From Flavobacterium ustbae (GTDB taxonomy: Bacteria > Bacteroidota > Bacteroidia > Flavobacteriales > Flavobacteriaceae), in NCBI RefSeq assembly GCF_003946915.1, contig NZ_RPOC01000009.1, positions 124,001-188,000 on the forward strand: a stretch of DNA of 64,000 nucleotides, read 5' to 3'. The notes under the pieces are model-generated. The model worked only from the letters and a program-made list of their open reading frames with translations, ran no database searches and was not told the origin of the DNA. Shown here in pieces: positions 51,595 through 60,510 of the stretch; position 1 is the stretch's first letter; every line of letters starts with the position of its first letter. The translations under genes and the position numbers were made by a program.

Positions 51595-51681
51595 TTTGTC
51601 ATTCTGAGGAACGAAGAATCACACAAGTTCTATAACATTGTCGAATTTCTAGTGAGATTCTTCGTTCCTCAGAATGACAAA
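51595..51681. repeat. Inverted repeat, family D, 26-base perfect arms
   Basis: Left arm at 51595-51620 reads TTTGTCATTCTGAGGAACGA onward; the right arm at 51656-51681 is its exact complement. A 35-base loop lies between. The element fills the gap between the ketoacyl synthase terminator and cutC, whose ATG is 22 bases beyond the right arm, so any cutC promoter must lie in or beside the element. Confidence 0.95.
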
Positions 51682-51702
51682 TCAAAGAAATTAAATTATT
51701 AA

Positions 51703-52374
51703 ATGAAAAAAAATCAACTCGAAATAGCTTGTTTTAACTACGAATCGGCATTAATCGCTCAAGAAAATGGCGCGGACAGAATTGAACTTTGTGAAAACAT
51801 GAAATTGGGAGGAACTACGCCAAACTCGATTTTGGTATTAAAAGTTCGCGAAAGTCTAAATATAAAAATGCATGTTATTATTAGGCCTCGAGGTGGCGAT
51901 TTTGTTTATTCTGATGAAGAGCTAACAGAAATGAAACAAGATATCAAGCAATATAAAAAATTAGGTGTTGACGGTTTTGTTTTTGGAATCTTAAAAGATG
52001 ATGGAAAAATAAATAAAAAGCAGAATAAAGAATTAGTGCATTTGGCGCATCCGCTTTCTTGTACATTTCATCGCGCTTTTGATATAGTTAAAAATCCAGA
52101 AAAATCTCTTGAATCAGTTATCGACTGCGGTTTCAAAACAATTTTGACTTCTGGTCAAGGAGTAAATGTCGAAGAAGGAATTTTAGCTTTAGCAAGACTT
52201 CAAGAATTGGCGGGAGATCGAATAGAAATTATGCCCGGCGGAGGTCTTCGATCTTCTAATATCAAATTGCTGCAAGAAAAATTAGATTTGACTTTTTACC
52301 ATTCATCTGCAGTGACAGACGATTCTGAAACGGCAAATCCGGAAGAAATAAAAGAATTGCGTAATTTTTTATAA
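51703..52374 (+). CDS. cutC: Copper homeostasis protein CutC
   Basis: A 223-residue TIM-barrel protein of the CutC family, associated with copper tolerance; its biochemical role is not settled. Seen: EIACFNYESALIAQENGADRIELCE, the GGTTPN loop, VIIRPRGGDFVYSDEE, HRAFD, and ILTSGQG with IMPGGGLR. No metal motif is obvious beyond the family's histidines. It is followed by a bidirectional terminator and is next to no other copper gene in the window. Confidence 0.9.
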   Translation: MKKNQLEIACFNYESALIAQENGADRIELCENMKLGGTTPNSILVLKVRESLNIKMHVIIRPRGGDFVYSDEELTEMKQDIKQYKKLGVDGFVFGILKDDGKINKKQNKELVHLAHPLSCTFHRAFDIVKNPEKSLESVIDCGFKTILTSGQGVNVEEGILALARLQELAGDRIEIMPGGGLRSSNIKLLQEKLDLTFYHSSAVTDDSETANPEEIKELRNFL

Positions 52375-52388
52375 TTGCATAAAAATAA

Positions 52389-52423
52389 AAAAAGTCTGGA
52401 GTTGGCATACTCCAGACTTTTTT
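52389..52423. terminator. Bidirectional terminator between cutC and the TonB-type receptor gene
   Basis: AAAAGTCTGGAGT and ACTCCAGACTTTT with a six-base loop and flanking A and T tracts, between two convergent genes. Confidence 0.88.
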
Positions 52424-52470
52424 TCTACAAGAAATTATTCAAAATATTAAAAAATCTTTTAAAAAGAGAA

Positions 52471-54891
52471 TTAAAACATTCCACCGCCACCTTTATTAGT
52501 GTTATCATCTCTTTGTTTACGCTGTAAATTTTTGATTTTTCCGCCTCCAAAGTTGTAAGTCAGACCAACATATACCGTTTGGCTTTCCCATTTAAACTGA
52601 CCCGCTTGCGGATAAGGATACATCGTGTCAAAGGCATATTTCATAGTATTGAAGACATCATTAAAACGAACACTTAAATTCATTTTGTTATCTAACAATG
52701 TATAACGTGTACCAATATCCATTTTATACATTTCGTGACTATTGTTTTGAAGTCCGTTTGTAGCACCTCTATAGAATCCGAATGCTAAGAAACTTAAACG
52801 TTTATTTACTTTAAAATTAGAGTTCATACGTCCGTTGAAAGCAGCAACTGTAATTTTACGATCGATTGGGTTACTTGTATTAGTCGCTGGGTCGTATAAG
52901 AACACAATACCTTGCTGATTAATACTTGAGAAATCAATAGAAGGCTGAATATCCCACCATTTTGTAATTTTATAATTGAACGAAAGTTCAAATCCGTAAG
53001 CCGTATTATGATCGTAGTTTGTAAACGTCATAATCTGTTTTTCTTTATTAGGGTCTGCAGGATCAGGATATAAGATTCTACTGATCTGATCGTTGATACT
53101 TCTCACAAAAACGCCAGCTGTAAAACTTCCTTTTTCAAGAGTTTTAGTATAATTTAGTTCTACAGAATTTGTAAACTGAGGTCTTAATTCTGGATTTCCT
53201 AATGAAGTAACCAACGGAGTGGCAAATTCACGAATAGGTTTTGTCTGCTCTAAACTCGGACGGTCTACACGACGGCTATAACTTAATTGTAAAGTATTTT
53301 TCTCGTTTAAGTTGTACGTTAGATAAGCAGATGGATATAAGGTAATATAATCATCATCAAATGTAGTTTGTCCGTAATTTAAGTTAGCTTTAGCTTTATA
53401 ACTTTCAAAACGAGCACCTACTTGATAACTGAATTTTTTGAATTTTTGTCCAAATGTTACATAAGCAGAGTAAATGTCTGTATCATAAGTATAATGAGAC
53501 GTTTGGTCTTCAGCAGGAAGTAAAGGGTTTCCTGTTGTATAATCGTTGCCTGTTCTTGTAATTCTGGCTTCTGCTCCAGCTTCAAGAGTTGTTTTTTCGT
53601 TTAACGGATTAACATAATCAACATTTATAGTGCTTAATTTTCTAGTTCCTTTTAGAAAATCATTGTATGCAATATCTGAAGAAGTGTTATCAGTATTGGT
53701 CGTTTGAGTATCAAAAGAAGCATGTTGCGTTTCTTTATTATCACTATAATTGGCTTCAAAATCTAAAGTATGGCCTTCTTTTTTGAAAATGTGCTTGTAG
53801 GCCAAATTGTAGGTTCCAACTTGATCTGGTCCCCAATATTTTGATTTTTGAAAAATATTAGAAATATCAGAATTAGTTACATTATTGTAATCAATATCAG
53901 TATCTACAAAACCTTTACCATCAGATCTGTTTTGGTTGGTATAAATAGATAAAGTGTTATGATCATCAATTAAATAATCCATTCCAATTTTATATAAGTA
54001 CGATTCATTGTCATTCAAGACATCAATTTTTTGAGTAATATCTTGATCAAATCTTTGAATAAAACCATCATTTTGATAGGTTCCAAAATTCTGTCCTACA
54101 TTACCAAAGAAATTTACTTTTCCGGTTTTATAGTTTAAATCTAAAGACTGATTGTATTTTGCTGTTTTACCAAAAGTAATACCTCCGCTGTAAGATCCGT
54201 TAAAACCTGTATTGGCATTTTTATGCAAAATAATGTTGATGATTCCAGACATTCCTTCTGGATTATACTTCGCACTAGGATTGGTAATAAGCTCAATTTT
54301 TTTAATAGAAGTTGATGGAATCTGTTTCAGCAACTGAGCAGGGTCAATGTTTGTAGGGCGTCCGTCAATTAATACACGAACGTTATCATTTCCGCGCAGC
54401 GAAAGTTTTCCATCCTGATCTACATTTACAGACGGAATATTGTTCATAATATCCGATGCCGAAGCCCCAGCGGTAGTTAAATCTTTTCCAACGTTTACTA
54501 CTTTTCTATCAATTTTTTGTTCAATTGTCGAGCGTTCTGCAACTATATTTACACCTTTTAGTTGCGTTGCTTCTTCTTCTAGAGAAACATTAACAGTTGC
54601 CGTTTTTTTGTTATCGCTCAAAAGTACAGAACCAATATATTTTCGAAATCCAATGTATTGAATTTCGATAGTGTAGCTTTTTAAAGTAATATTTTTAAAA
54701 GAAAAGTCTCCATTGTCGTCTGTATTTACTCCAGAAATTACTTTTCCATTTTCTTTTAGCGAAACTGTGGCATAAGAAATCGGCGCATTATTAGACTTTT
54801 CTGTAATTTTTCCAGAAATACTACCAGTATTCTGAGCTTGTGCTGTTGCGATTATCCCCAATAATGCAAACAGAAAGAATTTTAATTTCAT
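52471..54891 (-). CDS. TonB-dependent outer membrane receptor with carboxypeptidase-regulatory-like N-terminal domain
   Basis: An 806-residue outer membrane protein with signal peptide MKLKFFLFALLGIIATAQAQ. Residues 25-110 form a CarboxypepD-regulatory-like domain (GSISGKITEKSNNAPISYATVSL). A plug domain follows (ASDIMNNIPSVNVDQDG, LSLRGNDNVRVLIDGRPTN, GMSGIINIILHK) and then a long beta barrel of the OMP_b-brl_3 kind. No SusD partner is next to it. I place the start at ATG 54891; a longer frame starting at 54978 would add a lysine-rich tail and read through a 26-base dyad. The transported compound is unknown, and the C-terminus is glycine-rich (GGGGMF). Confidence 0.9.
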   Translation of the reverse strand: MKLKFFLFALLGIIATAQAQNTGSISGKITEKSNNAPISYATVSLKENGKVISGVNTDDNGDFSFKNITLKSYTIEIQYIGFRKYIGSVLLSDNKKTATVNVSLEEEATQLKGVNIVAERSTIEQKIDRKVVNVGKDLTTAGASASDIMNNIPSVNVDQDGKLSLRGNDNVRVLIDGRPTNIDPAQLLKQIPSTSIKKIELITNPSAKYNPEGMSGIINIILHKNANTGFNGSYSGGITFGKTAKYNQSLDLNYKTGKVNFFGNVGQNFGTYQNDGFIQRFDQDITQKIDVLNDNESYLYKIGMDYLIDDHNTLSIYTNQNRSDGKGFVDTDIDYNNVTNSDISNIFQKSKYWGPDQVGTYNLAYKHIFKKEGHTLDFEANYSDNKETQHASFDTQTTNTDNTSSDIAYNDFLKGTRKLSTINVDYVNPLNEKTTLEAGAEARITRTGNDYTTGNPLLPAEDQTSHYTYDTDIYSAYVTFGQKFKKFSYQVGARFESYKAKANLNYGQTTFDDDYITLYPSAYLTYNLNEKNTLQLSYSRRVDRPSLEQTKPIREFATPLVTSLGNPELRPQFTNSVELNYTKTLEKGSFTAGVFVRSINDQISRILYPDPADPNKEKQIMTFTNYDHNTAYGFELSFNYKITKWWDIQPSIDFSSINQQGIVFLYDPATNTSNPIDRKITVAAFNGRMNSNFKVNKRLSFLAFGFYRGATNGLQNNSHEMYKMDIGTRYTLLDNKMNLSVRFNDVFNTMKYAFDTMYPYPQAGQFKWESQTVYVGLTYNFGGGKIKNLQRKQRDDNTNKGGGGMF

Positions 54892-54965
54892 GATTTTTTT
54901 ACTGATTATTTTTGATTTGATTGATGATGATTTCGTTTTGTTAGTTTTCTTTTTTTTCTTTTTTC

Positions 54966-54991
54966 GTGACATCAACAAAAATTGAAGTCAC
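54966..54991. promoter_or_regulatory. Operator-like dyad GTGACNTCAA-N6-TTGANGTCAC
   Basis: A 26-base inverted repeat with arms that match at nine of ten positions, 75 bases upstream of the TonB-type receptor start. On the minus strand it includes AATTTTTG, a one-mismatch form of the -7 consensus. It could be the binding site of a dimeric regulator controlling the receptor. Confidence 0.6.
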
Positions 54992-55194
54992 TATGTAAGA
55001 CTCTTTTACATTTGATATGTTACAAGAAATTAAATAAAAAAAAGAAAATTTTTTCTCATTAGCTGTTTTGTAAGAGATTAGGCTTTTGGTTTTTTGATAA
55101 TTTTAACAATTAAAAAAGGTGCTTTTTTGTCAAATCAAAATTCATTTCTTGAATTTAATATGTTTTTGATTTTCTCTAATTGATGAATAAGCAG

Positions 55195-55202
55195 TATCTT
55201 TG
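55195..55202 (+). promoter_or_regulatory. -7 box TATCTTTG before argS
   Basis: An exact TAnnTTTG match 22 bases before the ATG at 55224. No -33 element at 19 bases is clear. Confidence 0.55.
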
Positions 55203-55223
55203 CTCACTTTAAAATAAGTTTAC

Positions 55224-57002
55224 ATGTCATTACAACAAATTCTTACACCTTCTATACAAAAAGCATTACAAGCATTATTTGATGTTACTGTTGATAAAAT
55301 CGAGTTTCAAACTACTAGAAAAGAGTTTGAAGGCGATATCACAATGGTGATTTTTCCTTTACTGAAAGTGATTAAAAGTAATCCAGCAGAACTGGGAAAT
55401 AAAATTGGAACTTATCTGGTTGAAAATGTTTCAGAAGTGGCTCGCTTTAATGTAGTTTCTGGTTTCTTGAATATTGTTATATCAGACAGTTATTATGTGA
55501 ATTTCTTTAATGGAATAAGAGATCAAAAACAATTTGGATTTGTAGAGCCTAATCCTGCTGAAAAGGCAGTAATGGTGGAATACTCTTCTCCAAACACAAA
55601 TAAACCTTTGCACTTAGGCCACGTTCGTAACAATTTGTTAGGTTATTCTGTTGCTGAAATTTTAAAGGCTTCTGGTAAAAAAGTATACAAAACACAAATT
55701 ATCAACGATAGAGGAATCCATATTTGTAAATCGATGTTAGCTTGGGAGAAATTCGGAAACGGAGAAACGCCTGAAACTTCTGGTTTAAAAGGAGATAAAC
55801 TAGTTGGTAAATATTATGTAGAATTTGATAAAGCATACAAAAACGAAATTAACGGATTGATTGAATCTGGTAAAACTGAAGAAGAAGCAAAAAAACAGGC
55901 TCCGATTATTATCGAAGCTCAGGATATGCTTAAGAAATGGGAAGCAGGAGATGAAGAAGTGATTTCGCTTTGGAAAAAAATGAACGAATGGGTTTATGAA
56001 GGTTTTGCAACGACTTACACTAATCTGGGAGTTAATTTTGATAAATACTATTACGAAAGCAACACTTATTTATTAGGGAAAGATGTTGTTCAGGTTGGTC
56101 TAGATAAAGGTGTTTTTGAAAAAGATCCAGACGGTTCTGTTTGGATTGATTTAACTGATGAAGGCCTTGATCGTAAAATCGTATTACGTTCAGATGGAAC
56201 AGCAGTTTATATGACACAGGATATCGGGACAGCAATTCAGCGTGTTAAGGATATGCCAGATGTTGGCGGTATGGTTTATACTGTTGGAAATGAGCAGGAT
56301 TATCACTTTAAAGTTTTGTTTCTAATTCTAAAAAAATTAGGTTTTGATTGGGCTTCAAATCTGTATCATTTATCATACGGAATGGTAGATCTACCGTCAG
56401 GAAAAATGAAAAGCCGTGAAGGAACTGTTGTAGATGCAGATGATTTAATGCACGATATGACTGCAACAGCAAAACAAATTTCAGAAGATTTAGGAAAACT
56501 AGATAGTTATTCTGCTGAAGAAAAAGCAAAATTGTATAAAACAATTGGTCTTGGAGCTTTAAAATATTATATCTTAAAAGTAGATCCTAAGAAGCGTATT
56601 TTATTCAATCCCGAAGAATCTGTAGATTTTGCTGGAAATACAGGACCATTTATTCAGTATACGTATGCCAGAATTAGATCGATCATAAGAAAAGCAGATT
56701 TTGATTTTAGTACTAAAATTGAAATAGAAGAATTGCATGAAAAAGAAAAAGAACTGGTAAAACAAATCGAACTTTTTCCAGAAATAATTCAAAATGCCGC
56801 TCACAATCATAGTCCAGCATTAATTGCCAATTATACCTACGATTTAGTAAAAGAATACAACTCTTTTTACCAGTCAGTACATATTTTGGGTGAAGTTGAT
56901 TTGACCAAAAAAATATTCAGAGTGCAGCTTTCTCAAAAAGTTGCCGAAGTTATAAAATCTGCATTGGATTTATTAGGAATTGAAGTTCCAGAGAGAATGT
57001 AA
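55224..57002 (+). CDS. argS: Arginyl-tRNA synthetase
   Basis: A 592-residue class I aminoacyl-tRNA synthetase. The N-terminal ArgS domain is present (residues 1-110). The HIGH-type motif is HLGHVRNN (near residue 133), within SSPNTNKPLHLGHVRN. The KMSK-type region is GKMKSREGT. A C-terminal anticodon-binding DALR domain begins around 470 (NTGPFIQYTYARI) and ends EVPERM. Length and motif order are those of a complete ArgS. It is monocistronic with its own -7 box and terminator. Confidence 0.97.
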   Translation: MSLQQILTPSIQKALQALFDVTVDKIEFQTTRKEFEGDITMVIFPLLKVIKSNPAELGNKIGTYLVENVSEVARFNVVSGFLNIVISDSYYVNFFNGIRDQKQFGFVEPNPAEKAVMVEYSSPNTNKPLHLGHVRNNLLGYSVAEILKASGKKVYKTQIINDRGIHICKSMLAWEKFGNGETPETSGLKGDKLVGKYYVEFDKAYKNEINGLIESGKTEEEAKKQAPIIIEAQDMLKKWEAGDEEVISLWKKMNEWVYEGFATTYTNLGVNFDKYYYESNTYLLGKDVVQVGLDKGVFEKDPDGSVWIDLTDEGLDRKIVLRSDGTAVYMTQDIGTAIQRVKDMPDVGGMVYTVGNEQDYHFKVLFLILKKLGFDWASNLYHLSYGMVDLPSGKMKSREGTVVDADDLMHDMTATAKQISEDLGKLDSYSAEEKAKLYKTIGLGALKYYILKVDPKKRILFNPEESVDFAGNTGPFIQYTYARIRSIIRKADFDFSTKIEIEELHEKEKELVKQIELFPEIIQNAAHNHSPALIANYTYDLVKEYNSFYQSVHILGEVDLTKKIFRVQLSQKVAEVIKSALDLLGIEVPERM

Positions 57003-57026
57003 GAATTTAATTCATAAAGAAACAGA

Positions 57027-57058
57027 AGCCAATAGTTGTAAAACTATTGGCTTTTTTT
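57027..57058 (+). terminator. Terminator after argS
   Basis: AAGCCAATAGTT and AACTATTGGCTT arms with a four-base loop, then a run of T, 25 bases after the stop. Confidence 0.85.
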
Positions 57059-57223
57059 ATTGTTTTTTTGGCTTTAGTGATCTTTTTGAGATAAAATTTC
57101 CAGTTAATTTTGCCTTGGCTTCTGTGGAAATTACGATGCAGGTAATAGATTATTAAGTCAATTCTACTATTCGTTTTTAACTATTTTGAATTAGTAACCC
57201 TTTTAGTAAAAATGAGCAGAATA

Positions 57224-57250
57224 AAAAACCGTCTATTATAGATGGTTTTT
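57224..57250 (+). terminator. Hairpin with T run, no gene upstream
   Basis: AAAAACCGTCTA and TAGATGGTTTTT arms with one mismatch, a three-base loop and a T run. The argS terminator lies 165 bases upstream, so this hairpin would end some other, uncharacterised transcript. Confidence 0.5.
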
Positions 57251-57370
57251 GTTCTTATTGCATATTCTATTTGTTTTTTCTTTCCTAAAATAATTTTATT
57301 CACTAATTGTATCATCATTTTATTTGTAGTATAAATATTTCATATATTTATGTTAAAAGTAAATGTATTC

Positions 57371-57401
57371 TTGTTAAAATTATTTAAATTTTTTAAGTTC
57401 G
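57371..57401 (+). promoter_or_regulatory. Putative susC promoter, TTG-N20-TAAGTTCG
   Basis: TTG at 57371-57373, 20 bases, TAAGTTCG at 57394-57401 (one mismatch from TAnnTTTG), 25 bases before the ATG at 57426. It is the best candidate in the gap. Confidence 0.45.
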
Positions 57402-57425
57402 CCCTCAAATTAAAAACAAAAAATA

Positions 57426-60400
57426 ATGAAACAAAAATTAAAAGGATTTATGATGCTTTTTTTTGTTCTGATTTTACAGTCAAGTATTGCTCAGGAGAAA
57501 ATAATTGCAGGAGTGGTTTCAGATAATGCGGGAATACCTTTGCCGGGTGTCAGTGTATTAGTTAAAGGAACTAAATTGGGGACACAAACCGATTTTGATG
57601 GAAAATATGTAATTAAAGCATCATCAAATCAAGTGCTAGTGTTTACTTATATAGGAATGAATACTAAAGAAATTGCAGCAAATTCATCTGTAATTAACGT
57701 AAAAATGACAGATGCTGGAGCACAAGAACTGGAAAGTGTTGTGGTTACTGCATTAGGGATTAAACGATCTGAAAAATCTTTGGGATATGCAGTTTCAAAA
57801 ATTAATTCTGATGAAATAACAAAATCGGGAGAACAGAATGTTCTTCAAGCATTAGCAGGAAAAGCAGCCGGAGTTCAGGTTATTGGTACAGGCGGTACTC
57901 CAGGTGCATCAAGTAAAATTATTATTAGAGGGGTAAATACAATACTAGGAAGCTCAGATCCTTTAATTGTTGTAGATGGAGTTCCTATTGATAATAGTAC
58001 TAGCCAAACATCAGCAGGTGATAATCCGTTTAATGCAAATCTTTCAGGTATTAATAATTCTAATAGAGCTCTAGATATTAATCCAGAAGACATTGAAAAT
58101 GTATCTGTTCTTAAAGGGCCTGCTGCTGCAGCTCTTTATGGAGAACGTGCTGGAAATGGGGTTATAATTTATACAACTAAAAAGGGTAAAGCTGGAAAAG
58201 GACTTGGTATAGATTATACCACTTCACTTGCTATTGATAAAGTAAGTCAGCTGCCAGCAAGACAATCGAAATATGTTCAAGGTACAAGTAATACTGCAAC
58301 ATCAATTAATTCAAACACACCGCAAAGTTGGGGGCCTTCCGCTGAACAGTTAGGAGTACCAATGTATGATAATGTTGGCAACTTTTTTAAAGAAGGATTA
58401 ACTTTTACAAACAACTTGTCTTTTTATGGCGGAGATGAGAAAGCTACTTATAGAGCTTCCTATGGAAATGTTACTCAAACGGGAATGATTCCAGAAACAG
58501 GATTGAAACGAAATACACTTAGAGTAGTAGGAGATCTAAAGTTAAGTAACGAATGGAAAACAGGAGGAAGTTTACAATATACGCACACCACTAATACCTT
58601 AGCTCAGAACGGAAGTAATTCTTCGGGTGTTATGCTAAGCTTAATGCGTTCTGTAGGAAATTATGATTTAAGGAATTATATGGATAGTGAAGGAAATAAT
58701 TTAAACTACATTTCTTCATATGATAACCCATATTTTACTGTAAATGAAAACCCTGCAACGAGCGATGTGAATAGAGTTTTTGGAAATATGTTTCTAACCT
58801 ACACCCCTGCTACATGGTTGTCTTTGACAGTAAAAGGAGGAATAGACGCATACTCGGACTACCGCAAGCAGATCTATGCTATTTCTTCTAATGGTGATAA
58901 TCTAGCAGGAATAGGAGAAGTGGCTTTCAACAATATTAACAATAAGCAATTTTATGGTGATCTTTTAGCAAATGGTTTGTTGCCATTAAAATCGGAATGG
59001 TTGAAGATAAATTATACTGCAGGTCTTAATTTACGTTCATCGCAAAATTCAGATGTTTTTTCAAGAGGTAAAGAACTTGCTGTAAGAGGAGTTTATAATT
59101 TATCAAACGCAACTCAGCTATATACTTCGAATGAAGAAAGTAATATTATGTCGAGAGCAATTTTTGGACAATTAGAATTTGATATTAAAAATCAGTTATT
59201 TATAACAGGTTCTGTTAGAAAAGAATGGTCTTCAACTTATGGTACAGATGCAAACAGTGCTATATTCCCAGCTGCATCTGCTTCTTGGGTGTTATCAAAT
59301 TCTTTTACCTTGCCAGAATGGACTACTTTTGCTAAAGTAACTTATGCGTATGGTGAAGTGGGTATTGCACCAGCTCCTTATAGAACAATTAGCACATATT
59401 CTCAGCCCTTTATGACGGATGGATTTACGGATGGATTAAGTTTTCCGTATAATGGAATTAATGGAATGGCAGTTTCTGGGCGATTAGGGAATCAACAATT
59501 AAAACCGGAAAGGGTTTTAGGTCATGAAGTTGGTTTAAATACTAAATTTTTTGAAAACCGTCTGACATTTGATATTAATCTATACTATAAAACCTCTAAA
59601 GATTTATTAATAGATGTGCCATTGCCACAATCAAGTGGTTTTGCTGTTGTTTACCAAAATGCAGCAGAGCTTGTAAATAAAGGGATTGAAGTAGAATTAG
59701 GTTACAATGTTTTTGAAAAGCGCAATCCTTTTCAATGGAATATTAATTTGAATTGGGCTAAAAATGAGAACAAAGTCACAGATATTTCTGGAAATCTAGA
59801 TGAAATTAGTATTGAGACAGCTTTTGGATCAATTGGTTATTATGCTGTTAAAGGACAGCCATTGGGAAGTTTTTATGGTACAAAATGGCAACGAAATGCC
59901 AATGGACAGAAAATAATTGGAACAGATGGTTTGCCATTATTGCAAAGCGAAATTGGAAATCTCGGTAATTCTGCACCTAATTGGACAGGCGGAATAAGAA
60001 ATACCTTTTCATATAAGAGAGTTACAGTATCAGGTCTTTTAGATTTTAGACATGGAGGAGCTGTTTACAATGGAACATTGGCAAGATTACATAATTTTGG
60101 TGTATCTCAAGCCTCTGCAGATAGAGAACACACTTATATTGTTGAAGGTGTTAAACAAGATGGTACTCCAAATGATATTGCTATTACTGCAAAAAATTAT
60201 TACCAAAAATATTTAGGTGACGGTGGAGGTGCTGCAGAAGAAGCAATAACAGATGTTAATTGGATTAGACTGCGTGACGTAACCTTAAGCTATGATTTTA
60301 ATGTGAAGAAACTAAGTGTTTTTAACTCTGCACAATTATCTTTTACAGGAAGAAATTTATGGCTAAATACAAATTATAAAGGTGTTGATCCAGAGACTAG

Positions 60401-60494
60401 TTTGACTGGTGCGGGTTCAAGAATTAATGGATTAGATTATTTTAATAATCCGGGAAGTAAATCATTTATAATGAGTCTTAAAGTAGGTTTTTAA
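57426..60494 (+). CDS. SusC/RagA-family TonB-linked outer membrane protein
   Basis: A 1022-residue outer membrane transporter. A signal peptide (about 1-22) is followed by a carboxypeptidase-regulatory-like domain (IAGVVSDNAGIPLPGVSVLV, LGTQTDFDGKYVI). The plug domain contains LAGKAAGVQVIGTGGTPG, IIIRGVNTILGSSDPLIVVD, and the SusC hallmark NPEDIENVSVLKGPAAAALYG. The rest is a long beta barrel ending in an aromatic strand (IMSLKVGF). With the SusD lipoprotein 16 bases downstream it forms a nutrient-uptake complex. No glycoside hydrolases or sensor-regulators are in the window, so the nutrient cannot be deduced. Confidence 0.95.
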   Translation: MKQKLKGFMMLFFVLILQSSIAQEKIIAGVVSDNAGIPLPGVSVLVKGTKLGTQTDFDGKYVIKASSNQVLVFTYIGMNTKEIAANSSVINVKMTDAGAQELESVVVTALGIKRSEKSLGYAVSKINSDEITKSGEQNVLQALAGKAAGVQVIGTGGTPGASSKIIIRGVNTILGSSDPLIVVDGVPIDNSTSQTSAGDNPFNANLSGINNSNRALDINPEDIENVSVLKGPAAAALYGERAGNGVIIYTTKKGKAGKGLGIDYTTSLAIDKVSQLPARQSKYVQGTSNTATSINSNTPQSWGPSAEQLGVPMYDNVGNFFKEGLTFTNNLSFYGGDEKATYRASYGNVTQTGMIPETGLKRNTLRVVGDLKLSNEWKTGGSLQYTHTTNTLAQNGSNSSGVMLSLMRSVGNYDLRNYMDSEGNNLNYISSYDNPYFTVNENPATSDVNRVFGNMFLTYTPATWLSLTVKGGIDAYSDYRKQIYAISSNGDNLAGIGEVAFNNINNKQFYGDLLANGLLPLKSEWLKINYTAGLNLRSSQNSDVFSRGKELAVRGVYNLSNATQLYTSNEESNIMSRAIFGQLEFDIKNQLFITGSVRKEWSSTYGTDANSAIFPAASASWVLSNSFTLPEWTTFAKVTYAYGEVGIAPAPYRTISTYSQPFMTDGFTDGLSFPYNGINGMAVSGRLGNQQLKPERVLGHEVGLNTKFFENRLTFDINLYYKTSKDLLIDVPLPQSSGFAVVYQNAAELVNKGIEVELGYNVFEKRNPFQWNINLNWAKNENKVTDISGNLDEISIETAFGSIGYYAVKGQPLGSFYGTKWQRNANGQKIIGTDGLPLLQSEIGNLGNSAPNWTGGIRNTFSYKRVTVSGLLDFRHGGAVYNGTLARLHNFGVSQASADREHTYIVEGVKQDGTPNDIAITAKNYYQKYLGDGGGAAEEAITDVNWIRLRDVTLSYDFNVKKLSVFNSAQLSFTGRNLWLNTNYKGVDPETSLTGAGSRINGLDYFNNPGSKSFIMSLKVGF

Positions 60495-60510
60495 ATTTAA
60501 AATAACAGAA

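Larger units (their letters stand above)
54892..55223. other. 332-base divergent gap between the receptor and argS
   Basis: Besides the dyad at 54966-54991 and the argS -7 box at 55195, this gap holds only AT-rich sequence. No reading frame, hairpin terminator or repeat of the families described elsewhere was found. Confidence 0.7.
57003..57425. other. 423-base gap with two hairpins between argS and susC
   Basis: It holds the argS terminator (57027-57058), a second hairpin (57224-57250) with no gene before it, and the susC promoter-like site. No reading frame of note was seen on either strand, and none of the repeat families. A small RNA ending at the second hairpin is possible but unproven. 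Confidence 0.6.

Noticed and set aside
52471..54978. Longer form of the TonB-type receptor starting at 54978
   Set aside because: The added residues are lysine-rich and hide the signal peptide; the ATG at 54891 opens a normal one.
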